A stretch of DNA of 64,000 nucleotides from Eriocheir sinensis (GCF_024679095.1 NW_026111665.1:62001-126000), one strand, 5' to 3'; positions 1 through 10,977 are shown, numbered from the stretch's first letter. Notes: generated by a model not told the origin, from the letters alone. Translations and numbers: made by a program.

Positions 1-46
1 TCTGTAAGCTACCTAAACGACCTTCCCTGTCCTTGCTGATGGAAAT

Positions 47-121
<75 letters not shown>
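47..121. repeat. (GTA)n microsatellite
   Basis: About 25 uninterrupted GTA units. The minus strand reads as poly-threonine, which is not evidence of coding. The bases from 121 to 283 hold no recognisable element. Confidence 0.95.
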
Positions 122-283
122 TGAGGGAGAGGAGGAGGAATTGTCATTGTTAATTGTACGTTATTATTATTTTTATAAATTTTCCTCATTGCCTCATTGC
201 CTACATTCATTCCTCTATAACACACAGGCTTATCCGTTGTTCTACACACGCTGACATGACCTTTCAGCTTTTTTGAGGTAACT

Positions 284-1045
284 GTGGGAGATGCCAAGCT
301 CCGACTGTGCAACGTGTACTCTGCCCCAGGCGTGATAAATCTCCCAGCCCTTCCGACACCTACAGACCGTGGAATGATCTACATGGAGGACTTTAACGCT
401 CGTCATCCTGCTCTTGGCGATGCTTCTCCCGTTCCCAACCGCAGTGGCTTGCCTCTGCTCAACTACATCCGCCGCTACCGCCTCACCCGCTGGGACACTG
501 GTGGAGCCACACACGCGCGTGGGGGCACACTGGACCACATCCTAACGTCTGGCCTTGTGGCGTCTCGTGTCAGCTGCCACTCCATTCCTACACTCTTCTC
601 CAACCATGTTGCCCTCAGTCTGCAGTGCTCCCTTCCGGCCCGCCCTCCGCTCCCTCACCGCCGCACCCTCATTTCAATCCCTCCAAAGTACTGCCCCACC
701 TACATCTCGTCATTCTCAAGTCTTCTTCCCACCTTTAACTTCCTCTCACCTGACGACTTGCATAGGTCCCTGGTGACGGCCACACATGACTTTTACAGCC
801 GGTATGTTGTCAGGCTTCACATTCAACGTCGCCCTGTAGCCCATGCCTGGACGTTGGATCATCGCATTGCCCAAGCAGAAAGGACGGCGGCTGACGCTGG
901 GCTCGACTTTCAGAGACAACCCACACCGGATCGTCTACGTCAGTACCTGGTGGCGAGGGACGACCTGACTGACCTACAGAAATGCGCCTACACCGAGTCA
1001 TGGCAGAAGGATACAGACAGCATCAACCATCGGACTAGCGTCTAG
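284..1045 (+). pseudogene. LINE family C: endonuclease part of ORF2 (5'-truncated, decayed)
   Basis: This is the C-terminal half of an exonuclease-endonuclease-phosphatase domain from a non-LTR retrotransposon, the enzyme that nicks target DNA. The hallmark block normally read as GDFNARHP appears as EDFNARHPALGD near residue 35. The closing SDH block is changed to SNH (near residue 108), so a catalytic Asp is lost. The block TLDHILTSG between them is typical of this fold. The N-terminal half is missing. The frame runs on into a basic linker and stops at 1045; the next frame begins at 1049. It belongs with the RT at 1456-2148 and the RNase H at 9802-10826. Clade (R1/LOA/I-like) is inferred from the domain order. 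Confidence 0.8.
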
Positions 1046-1048
1046 ACC

Positions 1049-2469
1049 ATGTGGCATTTAATAAGCAGATCCATCAAGAATAAACCCACCTGCGCCCTCC
1101 ACCACAGCCCACAGGAATATGCCCAGGACCTCATCAATACTTGGTCAGCACAGTCTCAAGTTTGTAATCTTCCTGTTCTTATTCAAGGGGCACTTTCCTC
1201 CCAACGCAACGTCCGCAACCTTCGCCTGAAGGCTGCACTGCTTAATTCGGATGAGGAGGATGAGTTACCATTAACGGAGACTGAACTGCGACGTGCCCTT
1301 GCTGGTACAAACACCACTGCCCCCGGCAATGACGGCATTACTTACTCACGCATCGCCTCAAGGATAAGCTCTCTCCTAGTCGGTATGGCTTCCTTCCACA
1401 ACGAAGTACCCATCACTGCCTCGTAGAACTCTACGCCCGCCTCTCCCCAACAAGCGTGGTTCCCTTCCTTGATCTCAAAAGTGCCTTCGACATAGCCAAC
1501 AGGGATATTATTATTGACCAGCTGGTGGACTTCGGTGTTAAAAGAAGCCTTCTAAAGTGGATAAGTGGTTATCTTTGTTCTAGAACCTTGCGTGTCTTAT
1601 TTAAGGGAGCATGCAGCTCCAGCGAACGATTTGAGCTTGGCGCCCCACAGGGTGGTGTTCTAAGCCCTCTTCTCTTCAATGTCCTGATGCACCGTCTACT
1701 CTCTCTTCTTCCTGCCATCCCCGGAACTACTGCCACCTGTTACGCGGACGACATCTGCATCCATTCGGCCTCACCTCATGATCTTCAGCTATTTCTTCAC
1801 GATTTCTATGTGTCTACTACCGCCTGTGGGCTCATTATGTCCCCGAAAAAGAGCAGGATCTTCTCCTCCCGCAACCTCAGACCACTGCCAGCGTTCACCA
1901 TGGGCGGGAATGTCATCCCTCACTGCACGCAGTACACATACCTGGGCGCACCAGTCCGGATCACCCCAGCCATACCCGCTCGCCAACGGCTCCATCCCAT
2001 CGTGAAGGACCTCCTTGACCGTTTGCAGCCCCGCTTCTCCCCTATCAAGTGGCTTGCCACCAATGCCACGGGTCTCTCCATCCCGGTGCTGAGGACTCTT
2101 TACATCCTGTTCCTCGGTCAGTCGTTGACTCTCTGTCCCCTACACTAAGTCATCTGCCCAGAAAAGCACTAGGACCCCTTGAGGTATTCCAGAATCGAGT
2201 CATGAGGTTTATCCTGGGGTGTCCTCTCTCCACTCGCATAGTCAACATCCAGACGGAACTAGGCCTGCCTCCACTTGCGGATAGGATTTATGCCAATGTG
2301 ACATATTTTTCGGTCAAGTGTCTCCGCTCTCCCCATCTTGGTCCACGCTTCTCTGCAGTCATCAGAACATCGCTCGACCCTGACGCACCCGGACTGGCCA
2401 TTAACGTCCCTGAGGAGGCAGCTGTTCCTGGCTTACCACCATATCGGGTTCCCTCCCCGCTGTCACACT
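1049..2469 (+). pseudogene. LINE family C: reverse transcriptase part of ORF2 (frameshifted, internally deleted)
   Basis: Three successive frames (1049-1426, 1456-2148, 2049-2469) together encode a linker, RT fingers/palm and the region after the palm. Visible motifs are FLDLKSAFD (catalytic Asp, RT motif A), APQGGVLSPLLFN (motif B) and CYADDICIH (YADD, motif C). The first frame leaves the RT-like reading near 1380, and the block before FLDLKSAFD is shortened, so at least one deletion and two frameshifts are present. The reading stops at 2469 because an LTR retrotransposon sits there in the opposite orientation; the same LINE resumes at 9802. The product is not expected to be functional. Confidence 0.85.
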
Positions 2470-2591
2470 TGTTGTAACCCGTAATCCGGGCACACAAGGT
2501 AGACGACACACTGTTTGTATTAGTGACACTTGACTTAAAATTCTGGTACTTTAGGAGTATTTAAAGGAGTTCGTAAGTGGGGTGATGAAAC
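2470..2591 (-). repeat. 3' LTR remnant (about the U5 part only)
   Basis: These 122 bp match 8870-8991 with one visible difference (G at 2577, A at 8977). Beyond 2591 the two copies diverge completely, and the env reading runs directly into the remnant, stopping inside it at 2535. U3 and R of the 3' LTR are therefore missing, apparently by deletion. Confidence 0.8.
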
Positions 2592-4635
2592 GTACATCAC
2601 CCCACGTCCTCGTGGCACAAAGCGTTCCGCCCGGCGGACGACCATGGAGGGCCCAGACGGGGATGGCGGGATCGTGGGGGAGGAGTCCTGCGAGAGACGG
2701 GACCTGAAGAGACAGAAGAAGGCCACCCCACCGGCGACGAAGACGACGCCGAGGAGGAGCAGCCACCCCACCAAGGGAGGACGGGGTCGACGGCGGGGAC
2801 CGGAGAGCCGGATTCCTGGAGCGCGTGAAGTGCTGGAGGGAGGTCCAGCGGGGGGGCCAGAGACGACCCGGGCGACGGCGGCGGGGAGGGGAAGGGGCCA
2901 AGGGGAGTCCTGGCCAGGAGCGATGAGACCACGTCACGTCCGATGTGGAAGGGGGCGCGATGAACCGTCAGCGGGGCGTCACCGTCCATAGTAGCAGAGG
3001 CAGGGAGGCTGAAGGCGTCGGAGTGGGCACTACAGCCCATACCGAGGCTGAGGAGACCCGTCCCGTTGATGGTCTGCCTGTATTTGGAGACCGGGCTGTC
3101 CGGGCAGACCATGGTGACCACCTGGGGAGTATCGGTAGCGAAGACCCAGCCCGCAGGAGACGGGATGAAGACCGGGGGGAAGACTCTGAGGAGACTTAGA
3201 ACACAGCGAGAGGGCGTCTGGGCGATCGAGAAAGAGAGCGATCTCGCAGCGCTGGACAGAAGTCGAGTAGACAGGGGCGACAGGGGGACATACATAGAGC
3301 AGGTGGTGTTTAGTACAGCGGTCCAAGGAGTCTAAGAGCATATAGTGAGTGCGGTCTTCAGAAACCGCAAGGTAAGTGGAAAGCGTGTCGGTGTGCAGAA
3401 AATATGGCGTGCCATCAAGATGAAAAGGCAACGCGTCCATTTTAAACACATCGAACACGTCAGAGGGATCCCCTTTCATGGGGATTTGTAAGTAGAAGTG
3501 AAGGGTTCCTGAGGAAAGCGTACCTTTAGAAATAACCCTAGAGACATCTCTATACAATGCTAAATATTCATGTGCTGCAGGGAAAAGTAAGCCTGGGTAA
3601 TGGAGTGACGCATTGCTGAGCACACGAAATAGTACATCATTCGGAAGGAGGAGAGGGGAAACCTGCGTTTGGGACAGCTGCTGAAGGCCAAGCTTGAGAT
3701 TCAGAGTATCATGATTTAGGTCACTAAGTGCCAACTGAATGAGAAGGATAGTCTCCAAAATACGCATTTCCCCTTCAATTTGTAAGGTTTTTAGTGAGAA
3801 CTGACGGATAATAGCTGAGGCCAAAGCCGAGGCGGACTCTAGACGGGAGATGGCAGAATGAACATGACGGAGGTCCCGAACTGTGGCGTTGAGGACTTCC
3901 TGATGGAGGTTAAGTTGACGTCTCTCGTCTGTGGACAGAGTGTAGAGCTGGGAGAGCTTCCCGTGTATCACATCTATTTGGGCCTGAGTGGCCGTACCGA
4001 AAAGGAGGTTTGCTACCGAGCCAAGGAAATCCACGGCCCCTCGCTTCTGGCGAGTCCGAAACGGGCTTCCATCTCTACCACTCATAGCCGACAGAAAGCT
4101 GTTAAGATCTTTGAATAACTGCAAACTCAATGTGAAAAGAGTCTAGAGTGCGCCTGAGTAGACCAACAGTAGGGAACGATTGATTCATATGGTCAATCGA
4201 CCATGAAACTTCCGCTGTTAGATTTGCCACGTTGATGAGAGGACGTTGGATGTCGTCCGTCTTGATGACGACGGGGACAACATAGTACCGTCCTGTCAAC
4301 AGCATCTTAAAGACTGGGGAGAAGACGAGGCCGGGACGAATGGGTTGCTCCCGGGAGGGATCAAGGAAGACAAGGAGAGGCAACAACCCGGATCTGTAAT
4401 TATAGGGGGCATCAGTTCGTTGGTCGTTGGCGATACTCAAGAGGGTGTTCCATGACATTGGGGAGAGAAGGGGGTACCGTATTGGAGCGTAATGAGCGAC
4501 TGACACAGGGCTCTGAAGGAGCTGAGGGAACCAATGAGGGGACCTCTGAAGCATCTGAGGAGACAGGAGCCGGTGAGGAGAGCTCGGAAGGAGCTGGAAA
4601 GGACAATGGCAGCGGCTCCTCGGGGAATAAGTCAT
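2535..4635 (-). pseudogene. env: Provirus envelope gene (F-type fusion glycoprotein), decayed
   Basis: Envelope proteins of errantiviruses resemble the baculovirus F fusion protein, a membrane glycoprotein. Here a furin-type site RTRQKR is followed directly by a hydrophobic fusion-peptide-like stretch beginning GAVDFLG (near 4045). A long alpha-helical region and Cys-rich segments follow (near 3300). A transmembrane segment (WLLLLGVVFVAGGVAFF) lies near 2720-2770, with a short tail after it. The surface-subunit part lies upstream in 4102-4635. At least three frames are needed, so the gene is broken. The last frame runs into the LTR remnant. The family call rests on motif order and composition, not on a database match. 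Confidence 0.75.
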
Positions 4636-5958
4636 GGGAGTGGGTCCACTTCTACTACTTGATCAGGGAGAGGGTATGCACGCCTGACATTAGGAGAGTC
4701 ATGGAAGCCAAGAGAGTCCTCGTGAACGACCTGAACATTATTTGTGTGAACTGTCTTGATCTTACCACCTCCAACCTGACGCAGTCGTAAGACTACAGGG
4801 CTTATTTTTTCTAGCACCCTAAAAGGTCCATTGAACAAGGGCTGGAGCTTCTTTGGTTCCCCCTTTGTACATACATGCCTTAAGTAGACCCGATCTCCTA
4901 CTACCACCTGTTTGGGTTTGGATTTCCTAAACATTCTTTCTGACTCCTGCCATCCTATATCTATATTGGTATGAAATAGTTTATAGGTCCGCTGCGCGAC
5001 ACTAGAAGTAAATGCTTTATAGCTGTCAACATCATAACAAGGTTGGAGTTTATTCTCAAGCACTTCAAAAGGAACATTTGGGTCCCGAGAGAAAAGCAAG
5101 AAAAATGGTGAATCTTTCAGAACACGATGGTAGGCAGTGTTGTAGGCGTGTGTTGCAACCGGAAGCATTTGGTCCCAGATACCGCGATTGTCCTCGCACA
5201 AAGTTCTCAAGATATTTATTAAGGTGCCATTAGGCCTTTCTATCACACCGTTTGCAGACGGGTGATAAGGAGTTGTCCTTAGATGATCAATCTGTAATAA
5301 CTGAGTCAACTCTCGTAAGAGAGTGTTGACGAACTCTTTCCTTGATCCGTGACTAGAATCGGCGGGATGCTGTACACAGACTACGTTCTTGTAGAACGCA
5401 GCTGCCACTTCCTTGGCTGCCTTCGTACGAAGGGGTTGCTACCAAGAAGCGTGACAGGACGTCTATCACTGTCAGTACATACCTATAGCCTTCGTCTGAA
5501 ACAGACAAAGGTCCGACAATATCCATATGGACTCTGTCAAACGGTTGGCCAACCTCTGGATACCTCATAAGTGGAGCTGGCGGGGATCCTCTTCTTAAAC
5601 CGACAGCAGACAGGACAAGATCGACATATTGCTCCACGTCCGCCTTCATTCCCGGCCAGTACGCAAACTTGCGACAGCGTGCCAACGTAACCTTAGTGCC
5701 TCCATGCCCTGCAGGTAGCATGGAATGCGCCAAAGCTAACGCGTTAGGAATGTAGCTTGGTGGAACGATAACCAGTCTTTTCTGCTTGTTGTATTCATCG
5801 CAAACATCGCGGTAGAGAATGCCGTTCTCTACACACACTTCACTAAGAGGCAGTTTTTTGAAGTGCCTCTTAGCTGCATTTAACGTTACATTGCTCCTCT
5901 CTGCAACCTTTCTCTCATCTCTCATGTACGTTACCACCGGTGGTCTGTTCAAAAGCAT
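4632..5958 (-). pseudogene. pol: Provirus pol, integrase (frameshifted)
   Basis: Integrase inserts the DNA copy into the genome. Two overlapping frames (5353-5958 and 4632-5408) carry it. The first holds part of the N-terminal zinc region (HSMLPAGHGGTKVTLARCRK, with the CxxC part degraded) and the start of the catalytic core with HMDIVGPL, which supplies the first Asp. The second holds a garbled second-Asp block (HGSRKEFVN) and an intact third block, HPSANGVIERPNGTL with Glu. A C-terminal GPFRVLEKI/VVLRLR segment typical of Ty3 integrases follows. The second Asp appears lost, so the protein is dead even without the frameshift near 5400. Confidence 0.85.
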
Positions 5959-6646
5959 GCTTCAATTCTCTCAGTTCAGGATCGCGATCCTGGTGCTCCA
6001 TGAGTCCAGCAAGACTCCAATGGAGAAACTTATCCTGTTTGTCATGTCCCTCCGGAGAGGCGACAGACATGTCCTGTCCACCCGTAAGGGTGACAGACAT
6101 AATTCGAGCATCCAATTGTACATGTACAATTCTTCCTGTCAGACCTATGAGAACTTGATTCATGATCCGTTGATAGGCTGCAGGTGCTGTTTTTAATCCA
6201 AAGGGGACTGTAGTGAATTCATAGAGGCCATAAGGTGTCGTGAAGGCTGTCAAGTGTTTAGATTCCTCTGCCAATGGGACTTGGTGGTAGCCCTGGCGCA
6301 AATCAAGGGAGGTGAATACTTTACTTTCCCCTAACTGTTGCAAAATGAGGTTAATGTTAGGGAGTGGATGTTTGTCATCAATCAATTCATCGTTCAGAGC
6401 GCGGAAGTCGAGACAAAGTCTGACTCCACCATCCTTTTTAGCAACATGGACTAGAGGTGCGCTGTAGGGTGACGCACTAGGGCGTATAATACCCTGGGCC
6501 TCAAGGTCCTTGAGCTGAATCTCTATTTCTTTATGATATTTTACTGGTATTGGGTATGGCTTTTTATATATAGGCTTGTCATTTTTAGCCTTAAAGTGTG
6601 AACATAATAGGGGTAATAGTGAGTGGCTCGTTTTTAGAGCAAACAC
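5915..6646 (-). pseudogene. pol: Provirus pol, reverse transcriptase with catalytic end and RNase H deleted
   Basis: The N-terminal two thirds of a Ty3/gypsy RT are clear. KYHKEIEIQLKDLEAQGII and RPSASPYSAPLVHVAKKDGG are the fingers, FTSLDLRQGYHQVPL is motif A with its catalytic Asp, and FGLKTAPAAYQRIMN is motif B. After VLIGLTGRIVHVQ the YLDD motif should follow, but the reading passes into sequence typical of the region just before integrase (DKFLHWSLAGLMEHQDRDPE). The YLDD box, thumb and RNase H are thus deleted near 6100. The enzyme cannot be active. Confidence 0.85.
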
Positions 6647-6716
6647 ATCAGGATACTTGCAGGTTAAGCCCTTCAGACAGCAATTTTCCCGTTGTGAGGG
6701 TAAAATAGCTCGTCTA

Positions 6717-7600
6717 TCAGCTTATCGAGTACCATCTGCTTACTTGACTGGGTGACAGGCGGCTTTGTAGCTGTTTTGTGACAGCTACACATTCATTAGT
6801 CGATGATTGATAGTATTCTGAGTGACAAGAATAAATGTGTCCCATCACTTCACCTGTTGGCATCTCAATAGTTTCTTCAGTTGGGTTAGCATAGGGAATG
6901 ATGAATTTACCTTTGGTTTGTTTGACGTTAGGAGTTAAGGTTACTAACCCGGGAAATAAAGAAGGGATATCATTGGACCTTGGGAGAAATAAGGCTTGCT
7001 GGGCTCTGCCAATCTCTGCCTCCAGAGTGACATACCCTGCCGTGCCTGGGAGCAAGGACGCCACGTTAATAGCGTATGCTTTCACTGGTACTTCCTCCAT
7101 CTCGTCTAAAGTAGGCTTATGGTCGGTTAGTCAATCTTCTGGGTACGGGCTCATATCGTCCGCAGCCAGGGAATGTACTTCCACTGGGTAGGCGCCCACC
7201 ATTACACTAAACTGCCCAGGTGTGTCCAGCGGTGCAGCTACCACATTTTGTCTCCACATAAATTCTAGGCCCAACAAAACTGCTGTTGGTAACACTATAC
7301 CTTGTGATATTACTACAAACTTTTCTATAATTTCTCCGTGCCCAAAGTCTACTACTACTTCGGCTATTCCTTTATTAGGGATTGGAGTCCGATCTACCCC
7401 TTGTATGGAGAGAGGTTCTGTAACTATCATCTTCCCGCCTACCTTCCTAAATAAATCTTCTTCTATTAGGGACGCTCCTGCTCCTGTGTCTAGCATTGCG
7501 TAAACCATCTCCTTTTGTGCATTAGCGCCTACGCACAATCTCAACGTGAGGGCGTTGGTAGGGCCGTGGACTGCCGCAGCTACTCTGGGGTCGTTTTTTT
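6717..7600 (-). pseudogene. pol: Provirus pol, protease and following region
   Basis: The aspartic protease shows the catalytic triad block LDTGAGAS, followed by a flap-like region and, further on, VLLGLEF as the hydrophobic-Gly block. The frame is open upstream to the A13 run shared with gag, then stops at 7131. A second frame (6717-7100) carries the protease-RT spacer. Relative to gag this is a +1 (or -2) frame, unlike the -1 shift usual for gypsy-type elements. An indel in the homopolymer could equally explain it. Confidence 0.75.
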
Positions 7601-8742
7601 TTTTTTGTTCTTCTCGTGGTCAGGGTTGACCCAGGAGCTACGGGGTGAGGGACCGGCCGTGTACTCCGGGCGCCAGGCAGCGCAGGCGAGACAGGCTGAC
7701 GCCTGTTTCGAGTGGGCTGGTACTGAGGGTACCGAGAGCCCGTTGGTGGGTGGTAGGCACCCCTATACTGCCTTCCATATGTGCAATCGCGAGCCATGTG
7801 TCCTACATACCCACAAGCATAACATGTAGGTGGCGTGGGCGCGTTCCCATATGGGCGTGTAGGTGGCGCGGCGTGCCGTCCTCCCCTTTGGGGTATCGGG
7901 TAACGTGACTGGCCTGGAGGGCGTGGAGGACGTGCTTGTGAGACATGTTTGGGTCCGGATGCCTGGGTGGAACAGACGTTCAGCACTTTTATTTCTTTGG
8001 CGATATCGGCATCGGATAGCTTCGACTCTGGATAAGCTTTAATATACTCATACCCTTTCTTTAATACCTTCTGTGGGTCCCCTTTCTTCCTCCGTTAGGA
8101 TGAGTAAGAGGGCCGGAGGGAAGCCTCTCTGAGCCGTAAAGCGGTTATCTCAGTTAGCAAACTGGCATTGTCAGGCTTGAGAGCGATCAACTCGTCTCTC
8201 AATGTCTCCAGGCGGATGAGGAAGGTGCGGATGTTTTCTCCTGTCCGCCGTTTTGCCTCTCCCAATTCTTTCTGGAGGACCGAAAAGGTCCTTACTGTGG
8301 GAAACACACGTAGGAAGTCTTCCTTTACTTTTTCCCAATCCTGTCCACATCTAGTGATACAACCGAGGAGATGATCGCGCGCTGCTCCCAGGGCATATTG
8401 TTTGGCTAACTCAATCTTTCCGGTAGTGTCCCAATTTGCCTGTGTCCGGCTTTCAATATCCTCTATCCATTTCTTTGCTAGCTTATGGCATGGGAGGTTT
8501 GGTGCTTTGCTACTTTTTTCTTCTCCACCACAAAAATATAAGAGTCCCTGCACTCTACTAAAATCATTCAAGGTATGACGGCTAAGTAGCGTGACAAGAT
8601 CATCATGGGCAAGGGTGATCGATTTTCCATCTCCTTTTTTGGGGGGAGGGTTCTTGCCTTCGTCTGGCATTTTTAACTCTAAAGTCTTATTCCCGTAATT
8701 CCAAGAATAACTGTCTTCTCCCTTGCTTTCGGATGTGGACAT
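7522..8742 (-). pseudogene. gag: Provirus gag (capsid and CCHC nucleocapsid), one nonsense codon
   Basis: Gag forms the particle shell and packages RNA. The ATG at 8742 (MSTSESKGEDSY) is the first good start after the leader; the frame further upstream only covers the 12-bp repeats. Residues about 60-210 are a Ty3-like capsid region. A TAA near 8095 interrupts the frame, but the same frame continues without any shift. It leads into a Pro/Arg-rich tail with one zinc knuckle, CYACGYVGHMARDC, near 7820. The frame ends at 7522. It crosses a run of 13 A residues (7594-7606), through which the protease frame is also open, so the gag-pol shift may occur there. Confidence 0.8.
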
Positions 8743-8780
8743 ACACCAGTACAATACCAATATAAACCAATATAAATTGC

Positions 8781-8852
8781 AAGTTTCACCACAAGTTTCA
8801 CCACAAGTTTCACCACAAGTTTCACCACAAGTTTCACCACAAGTTTCACCAC
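8781..8852 (-). repeat. 12-bp tandem repeat in the provirus leader
   Basis: About six copies of AAGTTTCACCAC (+ strand) lie between the primer site and the gag start. They read as Val-Lys-Leu or Gly-Glu-Thr-Cys repeats in open frames but precede the likely gag ATG, so they are leader sequence. Confidence 0.85.
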
Positions 8853-8856
8853 CCCA

Positions 8857-8868
8857 CACCTGACACCA
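8857..8868 (-). other. Primer-binding site for minus-strand synthesis
   Basis: One base inside the 5' LTR edge, the minus strand reads TGGTGTCAGGTG. It is complementary to a tRNA 3' end of the form ...CTGACA-CCA. The first nine bases fit a leucine tRNA acceptor end; the rest does not fit the insect or human Leu sequence I know. Which tRNA primes is therefore open. Confidence 0.6.
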
Positions 8869-9014
8869 ATGTTGTAACCCGTAATCCGGGCACACAAGGT
8901 AGACGACACACTGTTTGTATTAGTGACACTTGACTTAAAATTCTGGTACTTTAGGAGTATTTAAAGGAGTTCGTAAATGGGGTGATGAAACGGTGTCGCC
9001 TTTCTTATATGTAT

Positions 9015-9020
9015 TTTATT
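9015..9020 (-). terminator. Candidate polyadenylation signal AATAAA in the LTR
   Basis: AATAAA on the minus strand predicts cleavage about 10-30 bases downstream, near 8990. That is almost exactly where the identity with the 2470-2591 remnant ends, which would make the remnant a U5-only piece. Confidence 0.4.
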
Positions 9021-9380
9021 CTACCTTAATACTACTTAATATTACAAAGGGTAAAAATATTGTTTAAACCAGCGACTGGCTTACTAGACTCAATGAGTCT
9101 TCAGGTTTTCTTTCACTATTGGTTACTGACGTTAACACTGGTATAATATTGAGTAAAAACTCACACAATAAAGTATCATAGAAATATAATCCTAAGTAAA
9201 ACTAAGATAATAGAACACAATAGATATGTTAGATACGCTTTCCTCTATGGCAATTCTTCACTCCATACTCACAGTAGCAAAGATGAATGTTCTACCCATG
9301 TTGTCTAGGGAAGGACAAATGGGTGTACCGCACACGAACAGAGTGCTGGCTGATCTGATGTCTAGCCTGAGTAAATGCTT

Positions 9381-9390
9381 CTTATATAGG
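9381..9390 (-). promoter_or_regulatory. Candidate LTR TATA box
   Basis: The minus strand reads CCTATATAAG inside the inferred LTR, upstream of gag. Transcription would then start near 9355. No experimental or comparative support is available here. Confidence 0.35.
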
Positions 9391-9801
9391 CATGACATAC
9401 ATACAGACATCACGAGGGTAATACGTCAGGCGTGTGAGTCATACATCAAACTCACACCGAGCTCATACAATAATCTACCTAACCGACATGTGTAATAAGG
9501 TCGATTTTAATCCTAGTGTAGCTGTCACGCGGTGACGCAGCTTTGTTTTCATAACATTTTGTTCCGCGGTTGATCGTGTTTTGGCCGCGCTTGATTGTGT
9601 TTTGGCTTAGAGAGATAAGCGGGTGCGTTAATGGGCAATTGCAATTGTGTATAGGTTGGTAAATGAACAGTGCATTTGGGGACAATCATGTGTTGGAGTC
9701 CGTGTTGTGTTTTAGCGGTCGATACCGCTGTTGTCATCGGAAAATATTGCCGGTGAAGATGATGATGACACGAGTGGTGTCGCAGCCCTCGGGGCACCAC
9801 A

Positions 9802-10885
9802 CACTTACACCGACCTCCAAAGACTCCCCTCTCCTCCTGCAGAAGCACTTGGCTCTAGAAATCATCGCCGCTGTGTCCACGTCAGTCCCCGCCGTCCATC
9901 ACATCTACGTTGACGGTTCAGTGCAGGCAGACGGGAGTGCAGCGTGTGCCATGTTCTCCCCCACCATGGAGCCGCCTGTGGGGGATGAGTGGCTCGGCCG
10001 CAGGCTACCCGAGTCATCGAGCTCCACCTTCTGTGAAGTTCACGGCATCCTGGATGCAGTAACTCTCCTTGCTCGGCGAAGAGTAAATGGGGTTATAATC
10101 TGTGACTCCCAGTCTGCTCTCTATGCACTCTCCTCGCCCAGGCCCAGCTGTGGCCGTGTTGTGCAGGACGTCCTACGTCAACTAGCCATTGTCAGCGATT
10201 CCTCTCTTGTCATGTCCTTCGTGTGGACGCCCTCCCACATCGGGCTTGCTGGTAATGACACGGTGGATCGTCTTGCCAAGGCGGCCTGTACACTGGCCTT
10301 GCATGATGCGGATGCTGTGCACCCCCTCCGGTGCCTACGACACAGCATATACTCAGCTGCTCTCGCCAAGACAGTGCGTCGCAGGGACGCAGAACGGGCC
10401 AACAGTGGGTCCATCTAGCATCACGACAACATGCTCCAGTGTTGTCACAAGTACCGCCGACACAGCCTCATGGTACGGAGGCACAATGTTGTGAGTGCGT
10501 GGCTCAGGCTCGGATACCGCCCAGTGTGGCAGGTGTCCCAAGAAGAGGATGTGCCGCACTACTCCTCCTGCAAGCTGCGCGAACAACCGAACTCCAGCAC
10601 CCTTGAACACTACTGCCTCGAGTGCCCCACAGTAGCAAACTTACTCCCACGCAGACAGACCATACTCCAAACTTGTAAATATTTGCTCACTGCAGACAAC
10701 TTAGACACAGTTCTCTCTCTCTCTCTCCGGAGTGTCAACAGATGCCTAAGTAATGAGCCAGTTTATCATCAGGGCAGCACGAGAGACACATGCATACTCC
10801 CTCTCCCAGGACCACCATGGCACTGACTCGCTTGCCATGCATTCCTAGTATTTATATGTAACTTGGGTATCGTTAACATGATTTG
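9802..10885 (+). pseudogene. LINE family C: RNase H, C-terminal region and 3' end
   Basis: This continues the LINE interrupted at 2469. RNase H motifs appear complete: YVDGSVQADGS (Asp), FCEVHGI (Glu), ICDSQSAL (Asp) and WTPSHIGLAGNDTVDRLAK (final Asp). The frame ends at 10418. A shift moves the reading to 10431-10826, which carries the typical C-terminal Cys/His region (CLECPT). The 3' end (10732-10885) is matched by a second copy at 32445-32590. The element probably ends where the (TG)n tract begins. Open RNase H sequence alone does not make this functional. Confidence 0.85.
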
Positions 10886-10890
10886 CACTT

Positions 10891-10894
<4 letters not shown>

Positions 10895-10933
<39 letters not shown>

Positions 10934-10946
10934 AGAGGAGGTGGTA

Positions 10947-10977
<31 letters not shown>

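Larger units (their letters stand above)
2470..9801 (-). mobile_element. Errantivirus-like Ty3/gypsy provirus with envelope gene, inserted in LINE family C
   Basis: Read on the minus strand the order is LTR, primer site, gag, protease, RT, integrase, env, LTR remnant. The outer ends read TG at 2470 and CA at 9801, and both are bordered by CACT (2466-2469 and 9802-9805). A 4-bp duplication with TG...CA ends is the rule for Ty3/gypsy elements. Removing the segment rejoins the LINE reading from RT to RNase H. The gene order with an F-type env resembles insect errantiviruses. The provirus is decayed: gag has a nonsense codon, RT lost its catalytic end and RNase H, integrase and env are frameshifted, and the 3' LTR is nearly gone. 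Confidence 0.85.
8870..9801 (-). repeat. 5' LTR of the provirus (about 932 bp)
   Basis: The left edge is fixed by identity with the remnant at 2470-2591 and by the primer site next to it. The right edge is inferred from the terminal CA at 9800-9801 and the CACT duplication at 9802-9805. No second full copy exists in the window to prove the length. No LINE-like reading is visible between 8992 and 9801, which fits LTR sequence. Confidence 0.65.

Noticed and set aside
2644..3335. Plus-strand frames of 84-115 codons across env
   Set aside because: Shadows of the minus-strand envelope gene, which carries the recognisable motifs.
8992..9240. Separate insertion right of a very short (122-bp) LTR
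   Set aside because: The TG...CA ends with CACT on both sides and the uninterrupted LINE join favour one 932-bp LTR reaching 9801, although this is not proven.
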